64,000 nucleotides of DNA from Erpetoichthys calabaricus (taxonomy: Eukaryota > Chordata > Cladistia > Polypteriformes > Polypteridae), in assembly GCF_900747795.2 (NCBI RefSeq), contig NC_041401.2:163338733-163402732 (forward strand), given 5' to 3'. The position numbers and the translations under genes were made by a program. The notes beneath the pieces were generated by a model. That model searched no databases. It saw nothing but the letters and a program-made list of their open reading frames with translations, and was not told the origin of the DNA. Shown piece by piece: positions 35,300 through 49,064 of this stretch. Within the stretch, counting starts at the first letter, position 1. Every line of letters starts with the position of its first letter.

Positions 35300-36900
35300 A
35301 GGTTAACAGGGAGGAGATCTGGAGGTCTGCAGCCAGATTCTACTTGTGCCCATTGGAGTCAATGCCACCTATCTAGACCCACTTGAATTAACTCCACCTA
35401 CTTGGAGCTCCATCATGGAGGATCCGGGCTGCAGACATTATTTTCTAAAACATTCAGAACAGTTGATATTTGTAAAAATTGTACATTTGCACTGATTTCT
35501 TAATACGTCTGGCAATATGTATTATGTAATAATCGTCATATTTTGTGGCTTTGTATTTTTCACATTTGTATGAATTAATGAACTCTAATATCGTATTTTA
35601 AAATCTATTAAAGCTAGACTCTATTGAGGGTCAGGAAGATCCGGGAGTCTCCCCTAAATCAGTGTCTTCTCCCGGACCTCCGCAAGCGATTCACAATCTC
35701 CTGGAAATCCATCTTCTTGACAATTATTTTAGCAATACCTATGTACAAAAAAAAAAAAAAAGTAATCTTCAGCAATTCCACTATGTCTTTCTCTCGGGGA
35801 GTGAAACCATTCGAGTGCGATTGCGTCCAGCATTTTAAAGACGCTTTGTAATGTTTACGACACGCACTACACGTGTGCTTCCTACAATGTTCGTGTACTG
35901 GTCACGAAGAAATGGATTTCAATTGCGCATCAGACTGCACAAAGGTTTACCCTTACTTTATACGTTTTAAAAAATAACGTGACATTAGCTCGTTGTACCG
36001 TGTCTAAAAGCGACTTTTCCATGGATTAAACGATTGCAGCAGATGAGGTGAGTGAGGGTGACATAAGCTGCCAGGTCGTTACAAAATATGTACTGTACAT
36101 AAGAGGTAGTTACTTAAATGTGTGTGAATGGGCAGATTGCAGGTATACTTCACAGATGACTGAAATCAAATTAATTCTGCTTTCTTGCTAAAACGATTAC
36201 TGGGAGAAATAGAAAAACAATAAATGTAATAGTATAAAAATAATCCACTAAGCATTATGAATAAAAAGTGCAGTGAAATTTTGTGAAATGTCTGATTATT
36301 TTGCATTTCATCAGAGAGCGCATCATGAAGCAAAGCGCAGGGAGGGCAGTAAGAACAGTTCGATATGTTTCTTAACAACACGGCAGTAGGAAAATCTCAA
36401 ATTAAAACTGTGCATCAAGCCCTGCAAACAGGTCCACCATTCTACAGGGAAAACTCGGGGGTTTATGGCAGGATTGGCACTCCAGCCACTGTAAAAAAAG
36501 GAAAAAAAAGTGTGGTGCTAAGGTGTCACCAGTTAAAAAGAAAGTTAAAAAAGAACGTTAATTGTGGTATGATGAAGAAGTGATTTATTTATTTATACTC
36601 TCCTCCCCACCAGAAAACCTCCCTGAATTCAGTTTTTCAAGGTTGAAATACATATTTTAAAAAATAACTGAAGTGCATTTCGCACAATAGTGTTTAACAT
36701 GTGTGCACGTGTAAATGTGTAGGCAAACTGCAGGGGCTTATTTAAAAATAATCCAGCGTGGTTTAATATAATAAAAGCAAAGAATCCCGTTGCTTTTTCA
36801 AGGTAAACAAACACTTTTTTATTACCGCGTTTATAGGACTATAAAGAAATAAAAATACATGATTCGTTTCATTGATTTGAACAATCAGCTGTCAGATTTG
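35300..36900. other. Unassigned intergenic DNA
   Basis: About 35300-35440 looks like part of a dispersed repeat (ccattggagtcaatgccacc). The stretch 35620-35960 is CpG-richer with a 75-codon ORF that I cannot place. Nothing else was recognised. Confidence 0.3.
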
Positions 36901-36902
36901 CA

Positions 36903-36948
<46 letters not shown>
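36903..36948. repeat. (TTA)n microsatellite
   Basis: Pure TTA trinucleotide run, likely length-variable between individuals. Confidence 0.93.
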
Positions 36949-37119
36949 GTTATTAATAGAATTAATAATAATTCTCTCAAATAATGAGAGAAAGGCTTCA
37001 TGTTCATGCTCTGAATATAATTGACAGATATGCAGTTGTCCATCCAAAAATCCATCAACTGGCTTATTCTGTGAGAAATTTGTTATACTGTATTAAATTT
37101 GGCACAAACTTTATAAACT

Positions 37120-37265
37120 CCTTCTTTACACAAACAACCATAGATGCTTGGACTAAATGACCAAGCAGTGTGGTAGAGATTAGGAGTTTAGGGACTTTTA
37201 AAGTCCTATTAATGCTGGAGGGCATGCATCGTTGGGCTGAATGGCCCTAATTGTTCAAATGTTCA
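37120..37265 (+). mobile_element. Short LINE 3' tail fragment
   Basis: It resembles a common fish LINE 3' region with ttacacaaacaaccatagat and ggctgaatggccctaattgt. A related stretch occurs at 51560-51735. Confidence 0.5.
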
Positions 37266-40200
37266 GCGACACAGGGTTGGGGTGTCAATTCCAGTTGCGC
37301 TGAATGTGATTTAGGAACTAACTTTAGTTGGGCTAACAGGCTCAGACAAATCCACATCAGAATTGGCTTTATAATACATTTGGTGGAAGTGAATTGGGTT
37401 TTAACTATGGATGATGTGCAATTACAATAAAAGTAAAACCTATAGTATTTTCGATTTACTACAAATATTCCTGAAACTGCCTGTGCAAAAGGCTAGAGCA
37501 AACAGAACTTCATCCTATACATAACTCCAAGCTGCAGGATCACAATGTAACTTAATAAGATCAAAGCCAAGCACAGGCTGTATCTATCAAACATAAGCAC
37601 ACAAGTTCAAACATGAAGAAATCCTAATGGTCAACACAGTGCAACGGGCAATCACAAAACATGTAAATAAAATAAAAAGTAAACACAGGCTTAAAAACAC
37701 AAGAATGACACTTCTTTAACTTACATGCAGCTAAGCTGGCAGCACCTTCATGATTTCTAGTCAGAGTGGATGTTAATCCTAACGACTTCAGTTGCTGATC
37801 TCATTGCCGGAGGATGTCAGATTACACAACATTTTATTGCAGATATTGACTAATTATGCGACTCCATGAAAACGTCCCAGCACAACTTCATATTTTCTAA
37901 GTATTGACAACTTGTCCCAATTTGTGACAGCCACCTACTGACTGATGTGAATGCTTTCCAGGAATGTGAGTTCAACCTTAAATATGGCGGATCTCCAGAC
38001 CCATTTCCATTTTGTCATGGTATGAACAACATGATTTATTAGACAGACGAATGTTTGTTCTGTTTGCTCAATCTAAAACACCCTGATTCCCAATTTCTTG
38101 TGGCTGCATTCTGTTTACCGTTCTGGGTGGGCATTCATTTGTTGTCAGCCCTCATACACACAGACCCACCACAGTGACTTACAACAAAACTGAACCAGTT
38201 TGATTTAGTCAGGGCAAACTGCAGACTCGTCTGACTGGAGACATCAAAGTTCATGACTGGTGGTCACAGGAGCTGTGGAAGAATAATTTTAGGGTAATAT
38301 AGCATTCATCTTAAAGAAATAGCATAAAGAGTTAATAAATATGGGAAACCAAATAAAGGTCAAGTGAACAACAAAATGTACACTGAAATATAAGATTTGG
38401 TGTAGGAAAAATACTGAGATGGTCAAGTAAATAAAGAATGTACCAGAAGAAAGGTTGATGCAATATACAAAATGTACTGAAGGATGACTAACAAATTAGC
38501 AGATGTACTATAAGCAAAGAGAATGGACAATTGTTATATGCAAAGAAATTTCAAGGGTGGTGGCGCAACTCATAAGAAGAAGAACCTGAATATAATATAA
38601 CAGACTTTTATTTTGTATAAATCATTTGAGTGTAAACCAACCAGAGTAAAATGTATGCATTGATTGACACTATGTAAATTAAACTGTTTATAAAATGAGC
38701 CTCTATACTTTATTTCTGTGATCATTTTGACCGTGCTGTAACAGACTGCTTTTGAAGAATGCACCCTCCAAGCCATTTTGCCTAGGACTAATTAAAAGAT
38801 ACAATGAACAGCATTTCTTCTGCCTGATTACTGATTTGTCTTGTTAGATGATGTTTCTTTCTTTAATAAGATGTTAAATTTCTACCACAAAGCATGCCAC
38901 AACTGCCCCTAGCTTTCAAAGACCATGTAAATGAGATCTGCAAGTGTAAATCAGTGTAAAAAGTTTGTCGAAAGTCATAGTGGCAGGCTCATGTGTGTGT
39001 GTGTGTATGTAAGAAAAAGCTGAAAACCAATGAGTGCCCACCTGAATATGAAATGCATATAATGTGTAAAGAAGGAGTCTGGAATTTAAAACTACACAAA
39101 CAGAAAAGAAGTTTGCCTGATGTTTGTTGTACCATCCCATAATGGAAAAAAGATGACTGTGACAGAGCTTGCCACACCTGTAGAATTTGCGTACAGGCAT
39201 CTGCACTTACAGGCTGAATGTTAATTGACTGTTTGAACACAATTAACTTGCAATACTTTGGAAAATTGAAAGTTTGCTGAAATGTTGTCAAAGAGTTGTG
39301 TAATTTGTCATCCTACGAGGTTCCTAGTTTTGTAATCTGACATTTTCAAAGAAATGAGATCCAGCAACTGTAGTTATTACATTTAACATCCTTTCTAACT
39401 AGAAATCGTGCAATTTACCAACAGCCTAATATGCAGTTGGCTTAATATTTAGCTATCAAAACAATCTTCTAACATAAAAGTAAAACTGCACAAAGGAAGG
39501 CAGATATTAAATCAGTGAACTAGACTCAAGAAAAGCTTCATTGATAAGTCTGAAAGTTGCCTTTCTTCTTCACTTGTTCCTACTTTCTGTCACATTTTAC
39601 AATTCTCGACAAACCGTTGCTTTATTTTATTAAGAGACAGAAGAATGGCCTAGAAATTCAGACAACATTGGTAGTAAGTAGCCCTAAAAAGGACTGCTGG
39701 CTATTGCATAGCTGAAACCATAATTTCCTTCCCCATCTGCCCTCCAGCACTGCTGCCACCACTCAGTATTCCACTGCTCCATCCATACAGCTCTAATCTT
39801 CTCTTTAATGCTGATCTGCCATAGTACATTAATATTGCCAGCAATGCCTCAAACCGCTCACATGGGTTTAGAGGCGACACCTTCTGCACTCATTTTCCAT
39901 GAGCCAATCCAAGCCAAGATCCCTTCCTGAGAATCCATGGCAGCCATGCCACACAAGCCAATCAAATGAATCAGACAAGAGGGTCTCATAATTGCTGTTC
40001 TTGAAGGGCTTGATCCCTCAGCCCTCTTGAGCATCACCACAAAAGCCAGACTTATTACTGACTGCTCCACTTGACTCTGCACCTTCTGATACCCTACAAA
40101 GACCTGATCAACATCTGTCTCAGGCTGGGCCTACTGACTTTACAAAATATATATGTTAAGAAAAGGAGTCTCTCGCATGATAAAAGAACGTACGAGGCCT

Positions 40201-43200
40201 CCAAAAATAACAATGAAGCAGGTCAGGACCTTCAGTGGACAGTGCAAAAGGTTTTCACCAGAGTCCAGCTAGTCCACAAACTGCTAGATGCATGACTCTA
40301 GCCTAGCAGTCCTCAAAATGTGAGAACTTCAAAATGCTCTTAAAAATCAGAAATATATAGAAATTCCTCAGAAGAGGTAGAAAACCGACAGATACTGAGC
40401 AATAAAAAAATAAGCATAGGTCGGCAAATTTTCTTTTTTCTATAAGATCACCTAATTTCACTCAAATCAATCGAAGGGTTTTTGAGATTTTGAGAGATTT
40501 TTCTGTTGTGAGGATGGATACTTACTGCTTGAGATGTACCACACTGCCAAATTACAGCTTTCTAACTAAACAAGAATTTTTTTTTTTATTTTGATAAGTG
40601 AGTGAGTTAGTGAACGTGTCAGTCAGTAAATTTTGTATTTGTATATATACATTATGCATTTTATTTTATTTATTGATTATTTAATTTTAAGTCTTTGGAC
40701 TTTGATTTCCAGATTAATGTATTTGGATTTTGTTGTGGATTACCTTTCAGGCAAATCCTTTTGTCCCCTTTTATTTATTTGTTTGTTTGTTTTTCTTTTT
40801 TGTGCATTTTGTTATATTTTTTGAGAGTTGTAATTAATTTTTTTTTATAAAGATTATTTTGTTATGCATTTCTTTACAGGCCAGGGGTTTACAGTAATAC
40901 CCTCCCTTATTTGGCATTTGGATTATATTTTGGGACATTCTATAGTTTTGAACTTTTGAAGCCAAAGCAAACAGATGTAGTTGCATTTGTCTGGTTTCCA
41001 AAACATCCACGGCTTCTGCAATGAGTGTGACTCATTGATGTGTATGTGTCTTCATTTTGAAAGTTTTTGTAAAAATTCAAAACAAAACAGTTTATACAAC
41101 AATAAAGAGAAAAATCTGTATTATCAAATAACAGTTCTTATATACAGTAAGATGTTTCTATTCAAGGCTTGTATATCACATGTTTCTTTGAGTTTCTCCT
41201 CTAAATTCTTTATATAAAATACAATTACTGTATATGTTCATGCATCAAACTTGCAGATGCGATACCTGAACTTTCAGAAAACCATACGCCATTGTTACCT
41301 CAGTGAAAACAAGGCGGATCATAGTTATGTTTCTAGCTACGTAAAGACTTTCTCAAATACTGGAGTTCAGATAAAGGTGAGCCCCAAGGAAGTTCCATTA
41401 CAAGTTAGCTTTAGGGATTAAACAGAAACATCCATTATCTATTTAGTTCTGAGAAACTCACATTCTAAACAAATTAAGCAATCTGTCATGAGCATTTTAA
41501 AATTAACATTAAACATTCTAAAATTGTCTCTTACAACAAAATTTGTTCTATTATTAGTATTATTGTAAATGTAAATGGTTAACATGAGTATGTCTTTTTT
41601 TTAGAATTTCTGTTGAGATTAGGCCAAGGTGGCATGAGGCCTTCGAAACACCCAGAGAGGCAGGTTAGAATCCCACCAGTCTTCCCAGTGGAGGTTGACC
41701 AAAAAAGGAAGCCTAACTTCCACGTTTGTGGCTGTCTTTGGTCTATAACAGGCAAAAATGTGCTTCATTCTAAAAGTTAAAAACTGTAATGTTTCAAATA
41801 CACTGAAAATGCTCCAAAAAGGAGAGGATCTCTGTCAGCTACTAGCCTGTATACAGCTAAGCCACAAGAAATCTTTATAAAGGAGGAGGTATTGAATGAA
41901 AAGGAAAAATACAACAAAGGTTCAAAAGAGCAATAAATAATCTAAACCTAAAAGGCAATCTAAGGCAAATGAGTTCCAAATCAAAGTTCACAAGATAATC
42001 CAAGTTGAGAACCAAAGCAAAAGTCAAAGAAAACAATGATACTCACAAGAACTACCAAAATCCAATTAGAACATATTTAAATGAATCATTGAGGGACTTC
42101 ACTTCCCAGCCTGCCTTTATAGGGCTGGGGTGGTGCCTTAACTGTAATGGACAGGTGGCCCTCCTCTTGGGGATACACTAAAAAATTACAAGGAATGCGA
42201 GAGAATTGCATGACACACATAACTACTAAATGGTAACCAAATAGAATAATAGAATAAAATGCCTAATTAAACAAATCATAAATGAATTAAACAATATTAT
42301 AAAAAATAATGGAAAACAATCAGCTATAATAAAAAAAGAACACAGGAAATAAAAAGAAGCACTTTAAACATGAGCTAGGGAGGAGTCTTGACTTGGCCAT
42401 AACAATTGTATGAATGTACACTGTAAAGCAATAGTACTGTTTTTCTGTACTTGTGAATTGTGACATGATCCTAATGCCTAAGTAAGTGTACCATATAATT
42501 CTGTGCAGCTGTGCATTTTCCTTTGCTTTTTTAATTTTATTTCATTGAAAAAAGTGTCTAATTCCCTGTTTCTATAGAGTTATAGAACAGACATTGGTTT
42601 AAATAGTAAGGGAAAACTTGTATTGATGGAACCCACCATAAATAGGTCTATAGGGTCCTTATTATCACATGTACAGTGAAATTTTTGCATTAATGTGCTA
42701 ATCAACATGTGACCAATCGTTGTTCTCCAGCACCACGATTAGTGAGTAGAACTACCTTACTTCAAAACATTTGTCTTCCTTATCTGAAAGGACATGTGTA
42801 ACTGGCTTCAGTTTGCACAGCTGGTGTCCCTGTGGTGAACCATCTTCATTTGTCACCAGAGATGTAAACCTCAGGTCTTTATTGCAGAGAAGAGCAGAAA
42901 ACAGCCACCTTAGCTCTGTCAAAAGAGAGCTCACGTGGTTAACTGGGATTTGGATCGCAAGTGTGTGTGTTCTGTGCAGCAAACTCATTCCACTTAAGAT
43001 CAGCTGCATACGTACAGTTCATTTATAAGAAAGAAAAGTAAATTTCACATGGAAAAAGAAAACAAATTGAAAGAAAAGAAAACAAGAAAACACAAAGCCT
43101 TGACCAGTGGACCTTCATAAATAGAAAGTGCTGATTAGAATGTTAAGAAGGAACAGTACATAAAGGGGTTGCACTGGTTAAGTGGTCAACTGTGGCAAAT

Positions 43201-43329
43201 AATGAACAGAAGGGCAAAAGCCTACTGTGTTTTATTGAACTCAAAATATTCAAGGAACTAAAAAAAATATATTCATCTCACTTACAGAAAGTGCATTACT
43301 TTTCCTACAAAAATTAAAATGCACTACAG
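37266..43329. other. Gene-free intergenic DNA, mostly unassigned
   Basis: AT-rich sequence with no host exon recognised. It has a (GT)n run at about 38993-39007, a somewhat GC-richer block at 39700-40310 without identifiable protein, and a repeat-like block at 41810-42130. A short tail-like piece at 42650-42695 (acatgtacagtgaaattttt) resembles one at 48740. Confidence 0.3.
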
Positions 43330-44003
43330 CAAAGGTCTCCAAAGTCAGTCCTGGACTGCCACTGTGGCCAAAGGCTTTCATTCTCTTTTCTTAATTAGTG
43401 ACCAGTTTTTGATGCTAATTACCTCTTTTGCCTTAATTTTAATTGACTGTCTACTTAAGATTAGATCCTATAATTATTTTTTTTCCTTAATTAGCAACGA
43501 AACAATAATGAGATAAAAAATGAGCCAACAAATGACCAGCTAACCTCTGTCCATCATACAATATCTGAAAATTAACAAAGGTGAAGGACCCAGTAATGCT
43601 GATTTGCACAGATTCATAAAACCTTTTGATGGTGCTCTTTAAAAAATAAAATAAAATCAACAGTTTGCTGTGGCAGAATGAGAGAGCCAACAGACCATGG
43701 AACTAAATAATGGGGTTAATTAGTAACAAGAACTGGCTTCTAATTAAGAAACTGGTTGGAGTGAAATTGGTCGGAATTTGAGGCCCCACCTTAACTGGTC
43801 ATCTGTTGGATTGCTTCACATCTCAGTTCTGTTTGGATGCCATTTAATGAAAACATGAAGCAACTCAAAGGAATGAGTCTTCAAAAACAATTTAATTAAA
43901 ATAAAGGGAAAAGAGATCAATTAGCAGCAAAAACTGATAGAAAAGGTTAGAATGAATACCTGCAGCTACAGTAGTGCTCGAGGATTGGAATTGGAGACCC
44001 TTG
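43330..44003. mobile_element. hAT non-autonomous element, copy 1
   Basis: The left end caaaggtctccaaagtcagt and right end attggaattggagacccttg are inverted. Inside, cttaattagtgacc and gaaaacctgcagc-type words mirror each other. Flanking 8-mers cactacag (43322-43329) and caatacag (44004-44011) fit a hAT duplication with one change. No transposase is present. Confidence 0.85.
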
Positions 44004-44344
44004 CAATACAGCATCCTCTGAGCTATTAGAAAATGCTTGAAAATGATTTCAAAGATAGGCAGAGGTTGGCTTCCAATAAAGAAACTGAAAAAAGGGTCTA
44101 CATCGTTTTACTGGAGCAAATCTGTGAAACACAAACCTGTTATTTCCAGGACTATTCCCTCTTTGGGACTGCCTGAAAAAAGTGATTTCAAGATTTGGGG
44201 AGGGGAAAAAACTTGGTATTTTTTGGATAATTTTAAATTTTGTTAATCGTTTTTCACTGTAAGTACTTATGTAATAATTTCAGGCAATATGATTTTTTAC
44301 AAAAATCACATTCATGTTTCTTCTTCTAAAGCTTTTCCTACTTT

Positions 44345-44575
44345 CATATGGGGTCTCTATATTTTAGTAGCCTCCTCCATTGTCGTCTGTTGTACACTTC
44401 TTGACTGATACCCTTTAGTCCCTTAGATCCTCCTTCACACAGTCCACATTTATGCCATTGGAGTAAAAACCTGTTAGGTCTCATGTTTAAGGTGACACAA
44501 TGAACTAATGGTGGCACTACGTGTCCAGATCTCCAGTGCACTAAATACTGCATAATCATTTTTTCTGTCTTCCTA
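44345..44575 (-). mobile_element. LINE reverse-transcriptase C-terminal fragment, RTE-like
   Basis: The reverse strand encodes a C-terminal HCVTLNMRPNRFLLQWHKCG segment and the end QEVYNRRQWRRLLKYRDPI followed by a stop, typical of RTE-like LINE ends. Short and isolated, next to the left flank of Harbinger copy A. Confidence 0.5.
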
Positions 44576-44632
44576 TTGTCATACACGCAGGCATGGGGAG
44601 TATCTCACAGCTATGGAGAAGGGAAACACCAG

Positions 44633-46910
44633 GGGCCTCATGTATAAACGGTGCGTACGCACAGAAATGTTGCGTACGAACCTTTCCACACTCAAATCGC
44701 GATGTATAAAACCTAAACTTGGCGTAAAGCCACGCACATTTCCACGGTAACTCATACCTTGGCGTACGCAATTTCTCCGCTCGGTTTTACAGACTGGCGG
44801 CACCCAGCGTCAAAGCAGTGCTACTGTTCCTGTGTGGTTACTCTTTCTTAGATCCACATCCACGGCGGCCGCTTTATCAAATACACTGAAATTAACCGCA
44901 TATCATTCATAAATTTAATGCATCTGATTGTAATTAACCTGTAACAATATAATGGTCCACAGAATGGTCAAACTACTGTTCCTGTGTGCTCATCCTTTCT
45001 TTCTTAGCTCCACATTCCTGACGCGGCTTTATAAATACACTGAAATTAACTGCATATTGTTTATTAGTGTAATGCATCTGATTGTAATTAACCTGTAGCA
45101 ATATAATGGGCCAGGGAATAGCCATAGTATTCCAAATACCATAACTGCTTTTGCGTTGTTACGCTCACTGCATCTTGTTCTTCTTTTTGCTGCTCCCGTT
45201 AAGGGTTGCCACTGCGGATCATCTTTTTCCATATTACTCTCACTGCACCACTCGAAGTATTTATATCACTGTATCTGAGTGTGAATCACAGCAGCAGATG
45301 ATCGGAAAGAGAATTATCGGTATACAGTTTCAAGTACACACTACCTCAACCACGGCAAAAAGCGTCAAAGCCTTTCCTGTACGGACCTCGTGTTTCAGAA
45401 ACAGTTTCATCCCAAGAACTATAAACGCACTCAATCAGTCCATCAAGTGCTCCTTGTAGAACTGTTTGTACTTATAAGTACAATCACCTCACTGTATACT
45501 TACACTACAGTTATAATATTGCACAACCTGTGCTACTTTATAAAGTGCGTATGATGACAATATCATTTTTAAGATGAAATGCAGCAAAATATGTTGCTTA
45601 TAGTATACAGATAAAACTTTAACTTCATTTAAATAATCTGTATTGTTAATAATTAAACATGTGAGGACACGGTGCCGCAGCGTATAGCTAGTTCAAGGAT
45701 AGCTCCTGCCTTGCGCTGTATTCTTGCTGGTGCTGACGCGACACTGGAAGGATAGACGAACAGAATAATTAAACATGTACTACGAAGATATTTCAATGTT
45801 CCTTAAAAGTTTTGAAGAATCGGCGTTCTAAGCTTACAAATGGCTTAACGTCTATTACAGAGATGATTGTGTGGCGATTGGAGAAAGAAAAGTATAGACA
45901 GGAATTGGAGGTTAGTACGTTTGAAAGAGACAGTACTTCTGTAATAAATTATTTCATCGAAGGTCGCACATGGCGCAGCAAGCCTCTTGTGTGAGATATG
46001 AACAATCACTGCGCCACCGTGTTCCCATGTTTAATAACATGCTTTCATTCCTATCATCATGAAAATGATATCACGTATACATCTCAGTATTTTAATTATT
46101 CAGAGAGCTGTAATATCTCGCATGTAATGCATTCTGTGTCCTGTCGGAGAAAGAGAAAGAACGGAAGCACGTAGTGATTCACACACATAGAGCACATAGA
46201 AGATCAAACACAGAACAAAGCATTTAACATGCTACTTGAGAAACTAGTAAAATAAACGATTTTAAGATGAAGTTTATGATGTTCTACTTTAATGGCAAAA
46301 TAAACTACGTGATTAAAGTGGAAATTTCGAGATTAAAGTTGACATTTCGTGCTTTTTTCACACTGTGTGCCTATGTTTTTTGTTTGTACCCTAATATGCT
46401 TTCATATGACACTCAGACGGTGGGCTACGACTTGCCTTTTCACGGCGACTTTGATATGTGATTTCTTTTTTATTTCGGGCACTGTGCGACTTTGTGAATT
46501 TGATCTTTCGAGTTTTTCCGACACTCTGTCACTCGATCAACTTTCTTTTGTTGATTATACCACTGTTTAAACCAACAAATAGTATGTTTTTCCTTTGCCT
46601 CCACTTGGTATTCACTGAAATTCTTATATTTTCCCCTGTGCTTTTCCCATTGTCTTTTCACAGAAGGCTATTTATATTGATTTGCATATTCAAAGAGGCG
46701 TAATTCTGGGAGGAGTTGGGGCGGGACAGAAGGCGCGTGCATGTGCGCTACTTTTCACGCTGATCGGGATTTATGTAGTGGAAGAACGTGAAAGTATGCG
46801 TGCACACAGATTCCTGCATCTGGATTTTTCTGTGCGTACGCACAATCCCGCTTTTGTGCTTACGCCATGTTATAGTGTGAGTTCTACGCACGGCGTTATA
46901 CATGAGGCCC
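44633..46910 (+). mobile_element. Harbinger-like non-autonomous element, copy A, complete
   Basis: Perfect inverted tips (GGGCCTCATGTATAA on the left, TTATACATGAGGCCC on the right) are flanked by a 3-bp duplication CAG at 44630-44632 and 46911-46913. The CWG-type duplication suggests PIF/Harbinger. The sub-terminal DNA carries ggtgcgtacgcacag words at both ends. It has no transposase ORF. It contains a roughly 150-bp tandem duplication (about 44825-44975 and 44977-45125), a short piece ctgctcccgttaagggttgc, and a SINE-like patch near 45660-45760. It is the reference for copies B and C. Confidence 0.87.
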
Positions 46911-47254
46911 CAGGAGAAGAGTACAGGTATCGCACAGTTGTTAACACAGTTGCAGCTTCTGCCCATAAAGTGGAGGAGAAGTCCTGGTGGCATAACCTGA
47001 TGCCACTTCTGCCTCATTGTTGCTAGCCCCACCCGTTTTGGTCCCATGGATTTACAGTATAAACCAGCCCACCATCAGAAGTCGCCATTCATTGTGAACC
47101 TGGCTTTGATGAAGGACAGAGCTCCAACCAAGGACACTTAAATCAGTCTCTTCAGATCCTGTTTTTTTCATTCTCCTTCTCTTTGCTTTGCAAACCTTGG
47201 GCAATGAACAGGGTTTCTGTGAACCCTCAACCCTTTTCCAGTTTGTTTGTTTGT

Positions 47255-48700
47255 GGGTTTTTTTCTCTTAAAACATCACACAATACTCCAGGACGATAAA
47301 GTGAAAACAAGAATTTAGGAATTGTTACAAATTTATTAAAAATAAAAATCTGAAATATCCCATTCACACTTGCATTCAGGCCATTTTTTATGAAACTTGA
47401 CATTTTGCTCAGGTGCATCCCATTCTGTTGGTCATCACTAAGTTGTTTCTGCACCTTGTTTGGAGTCCACCTGTGGTTAATGCAGTTATTGGACATGATT
47501 AAGAAAGTCACACAGTTGACAGTATGTATCAGAGCAAAAACTAAGCCTTGAATTGAAGGAATTGTCTGCAGAGCTTGGAGTCAGAATTGGATTGAGGCAC
47601 AGATCTGGGGAAGGCTACAAGAAAACTGGAAGAATAAATGTTTCCCAAAACCACAGCAGCTTATATAATTCTGAACTGGAATAAGTTTGGAACAACCATG
47701 ACTCTACCTTGAGCAACTAGAGGAGAAGGGCCATGGTGAGAAAGATGACCAAGCTCCTGTTGGTTACTCTGGCTGAGCTGATGGGAAAAGCTTCCAAAAG
47801 GACAACCACCATTGTATCACTCTGCCAGTCTGGGTTTTTTGGAAGAGTGGCCAGATGACACATAAAAGCCCGGTTGAAGTTTGCAAAATGGCAACTAAAG
47901 AACTCAAAGACTATGAGAAACAAGATTCTCTGGACTGATGAAACCAAGATTGAACTGTTTAGCCTCAGTTCTAAGTGTCATGTCTGGAGGAACCCAGTCA
48001 CCACTCATTACCTGTGTAATATCATCCCAATGGTGAATCATCATGGTGGCAGATTCATGCTGTGGGGTTGTTTTTCAGTAGCAGGGACTAAAGACTAGAC
48101 ACTGTTGAAGGAAAACTGAACAGAACAAAGTACAGACATATCCTTAATGAAGATCTGCTCCAGAGTGCTCTGGACCTCAGACTAGGCCAGAGGTTCACCT
48201 TCCAACAGGACAATGATCCTAGGCTCAAAGTAAAGACAACATGGGACTGGCTTAAGTAAACTCTGAGAACATCCTTGAGTGGCCTGACAAGAGACCAGAC
48301 TTAATTTTTATCAAAGCTCTCCAGAGAGAGTCTTGAAAATAGCTGTCCACTGACAGTCTCCATCCAGCCTGACAGAGTTTGAGAGGATCTTCAGTGATGA
48401 ATGGAAGAAAATCCCCAAATCCAGAAGCATGAAGTTTGTTTCATCAGACCCAAGAAGACTCCAAGCTGGAATCACCGCCAAAGATACCTCAATGAAATAC
48501 TGAGTTAGATATCTGAACACCTTTGTGTATGGGATATCTCAGATTTTTAGTTTTAATAAATTTGCAAAAATGCCATTCATTCTTAACTGAGTGTAGTATG
48601 ATAAGAGAAAACAGAATTTAAAAGATTTTAGCACAAGACTGCAACATATAAAAATGTGTTAAAGTGAAGGGGTCGGAATCCTTTCTGAAGGTGCTTTATA
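47255..48700 (+). mobile_element. Tc1-like transposon relic, nearly full length
   Basis: Terminal-type sequence at the left (gtgaaaacaagaatttagga) is followed by a plus-strand transposase in broken frames. Recognisable pieces are the N-terminal helix-turn-helix region near 47550, ILWTDETKIELF near 47925 with the first catalytic D, and a C-terminal segment with LTEFERIFSDEWKKIPKSRS-type sequence near 48370. The right end near 48670 reads gtgaaggggtcggaatcctt, mirroring Tc1 ends. Confidence 0.82.
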
Positions 48701-49064
48701 GTGACTGCTGTTGTATTGTGCTATCGACACATGTCTTTGGGAGACATGCAAGTAAGAATTTCACTGTACTGTGTGACATGACAGTTAAACTGAACTTAAA
48801 ATTAAATTATTTTATGGGACAATATTTACTAGATGTTCAAAACACAAAGGCAAATTTAATAACTTTAATAAATATAATAATCATAAACAGGATTTTGATT
48901 TTTTTCTTAATTTAAGTGGAGAATCATCTTTGGATGCTAGATGCTAGATAATTGTACATTTAGTATCTTCTCAGAAATATATTTGACCATGTTCCTTGTT
49001 TTTTTGCTAGTCCAGTCCATAATTTGGATTTGTTCTGAGACTCTGAAAGTCTCATCTGTTAGAG

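Noticed and set aside
42752-43028. 85-codon ORFs on both strands
   Set aside because: Complementary open frames of equal length without family similarity or splice context.
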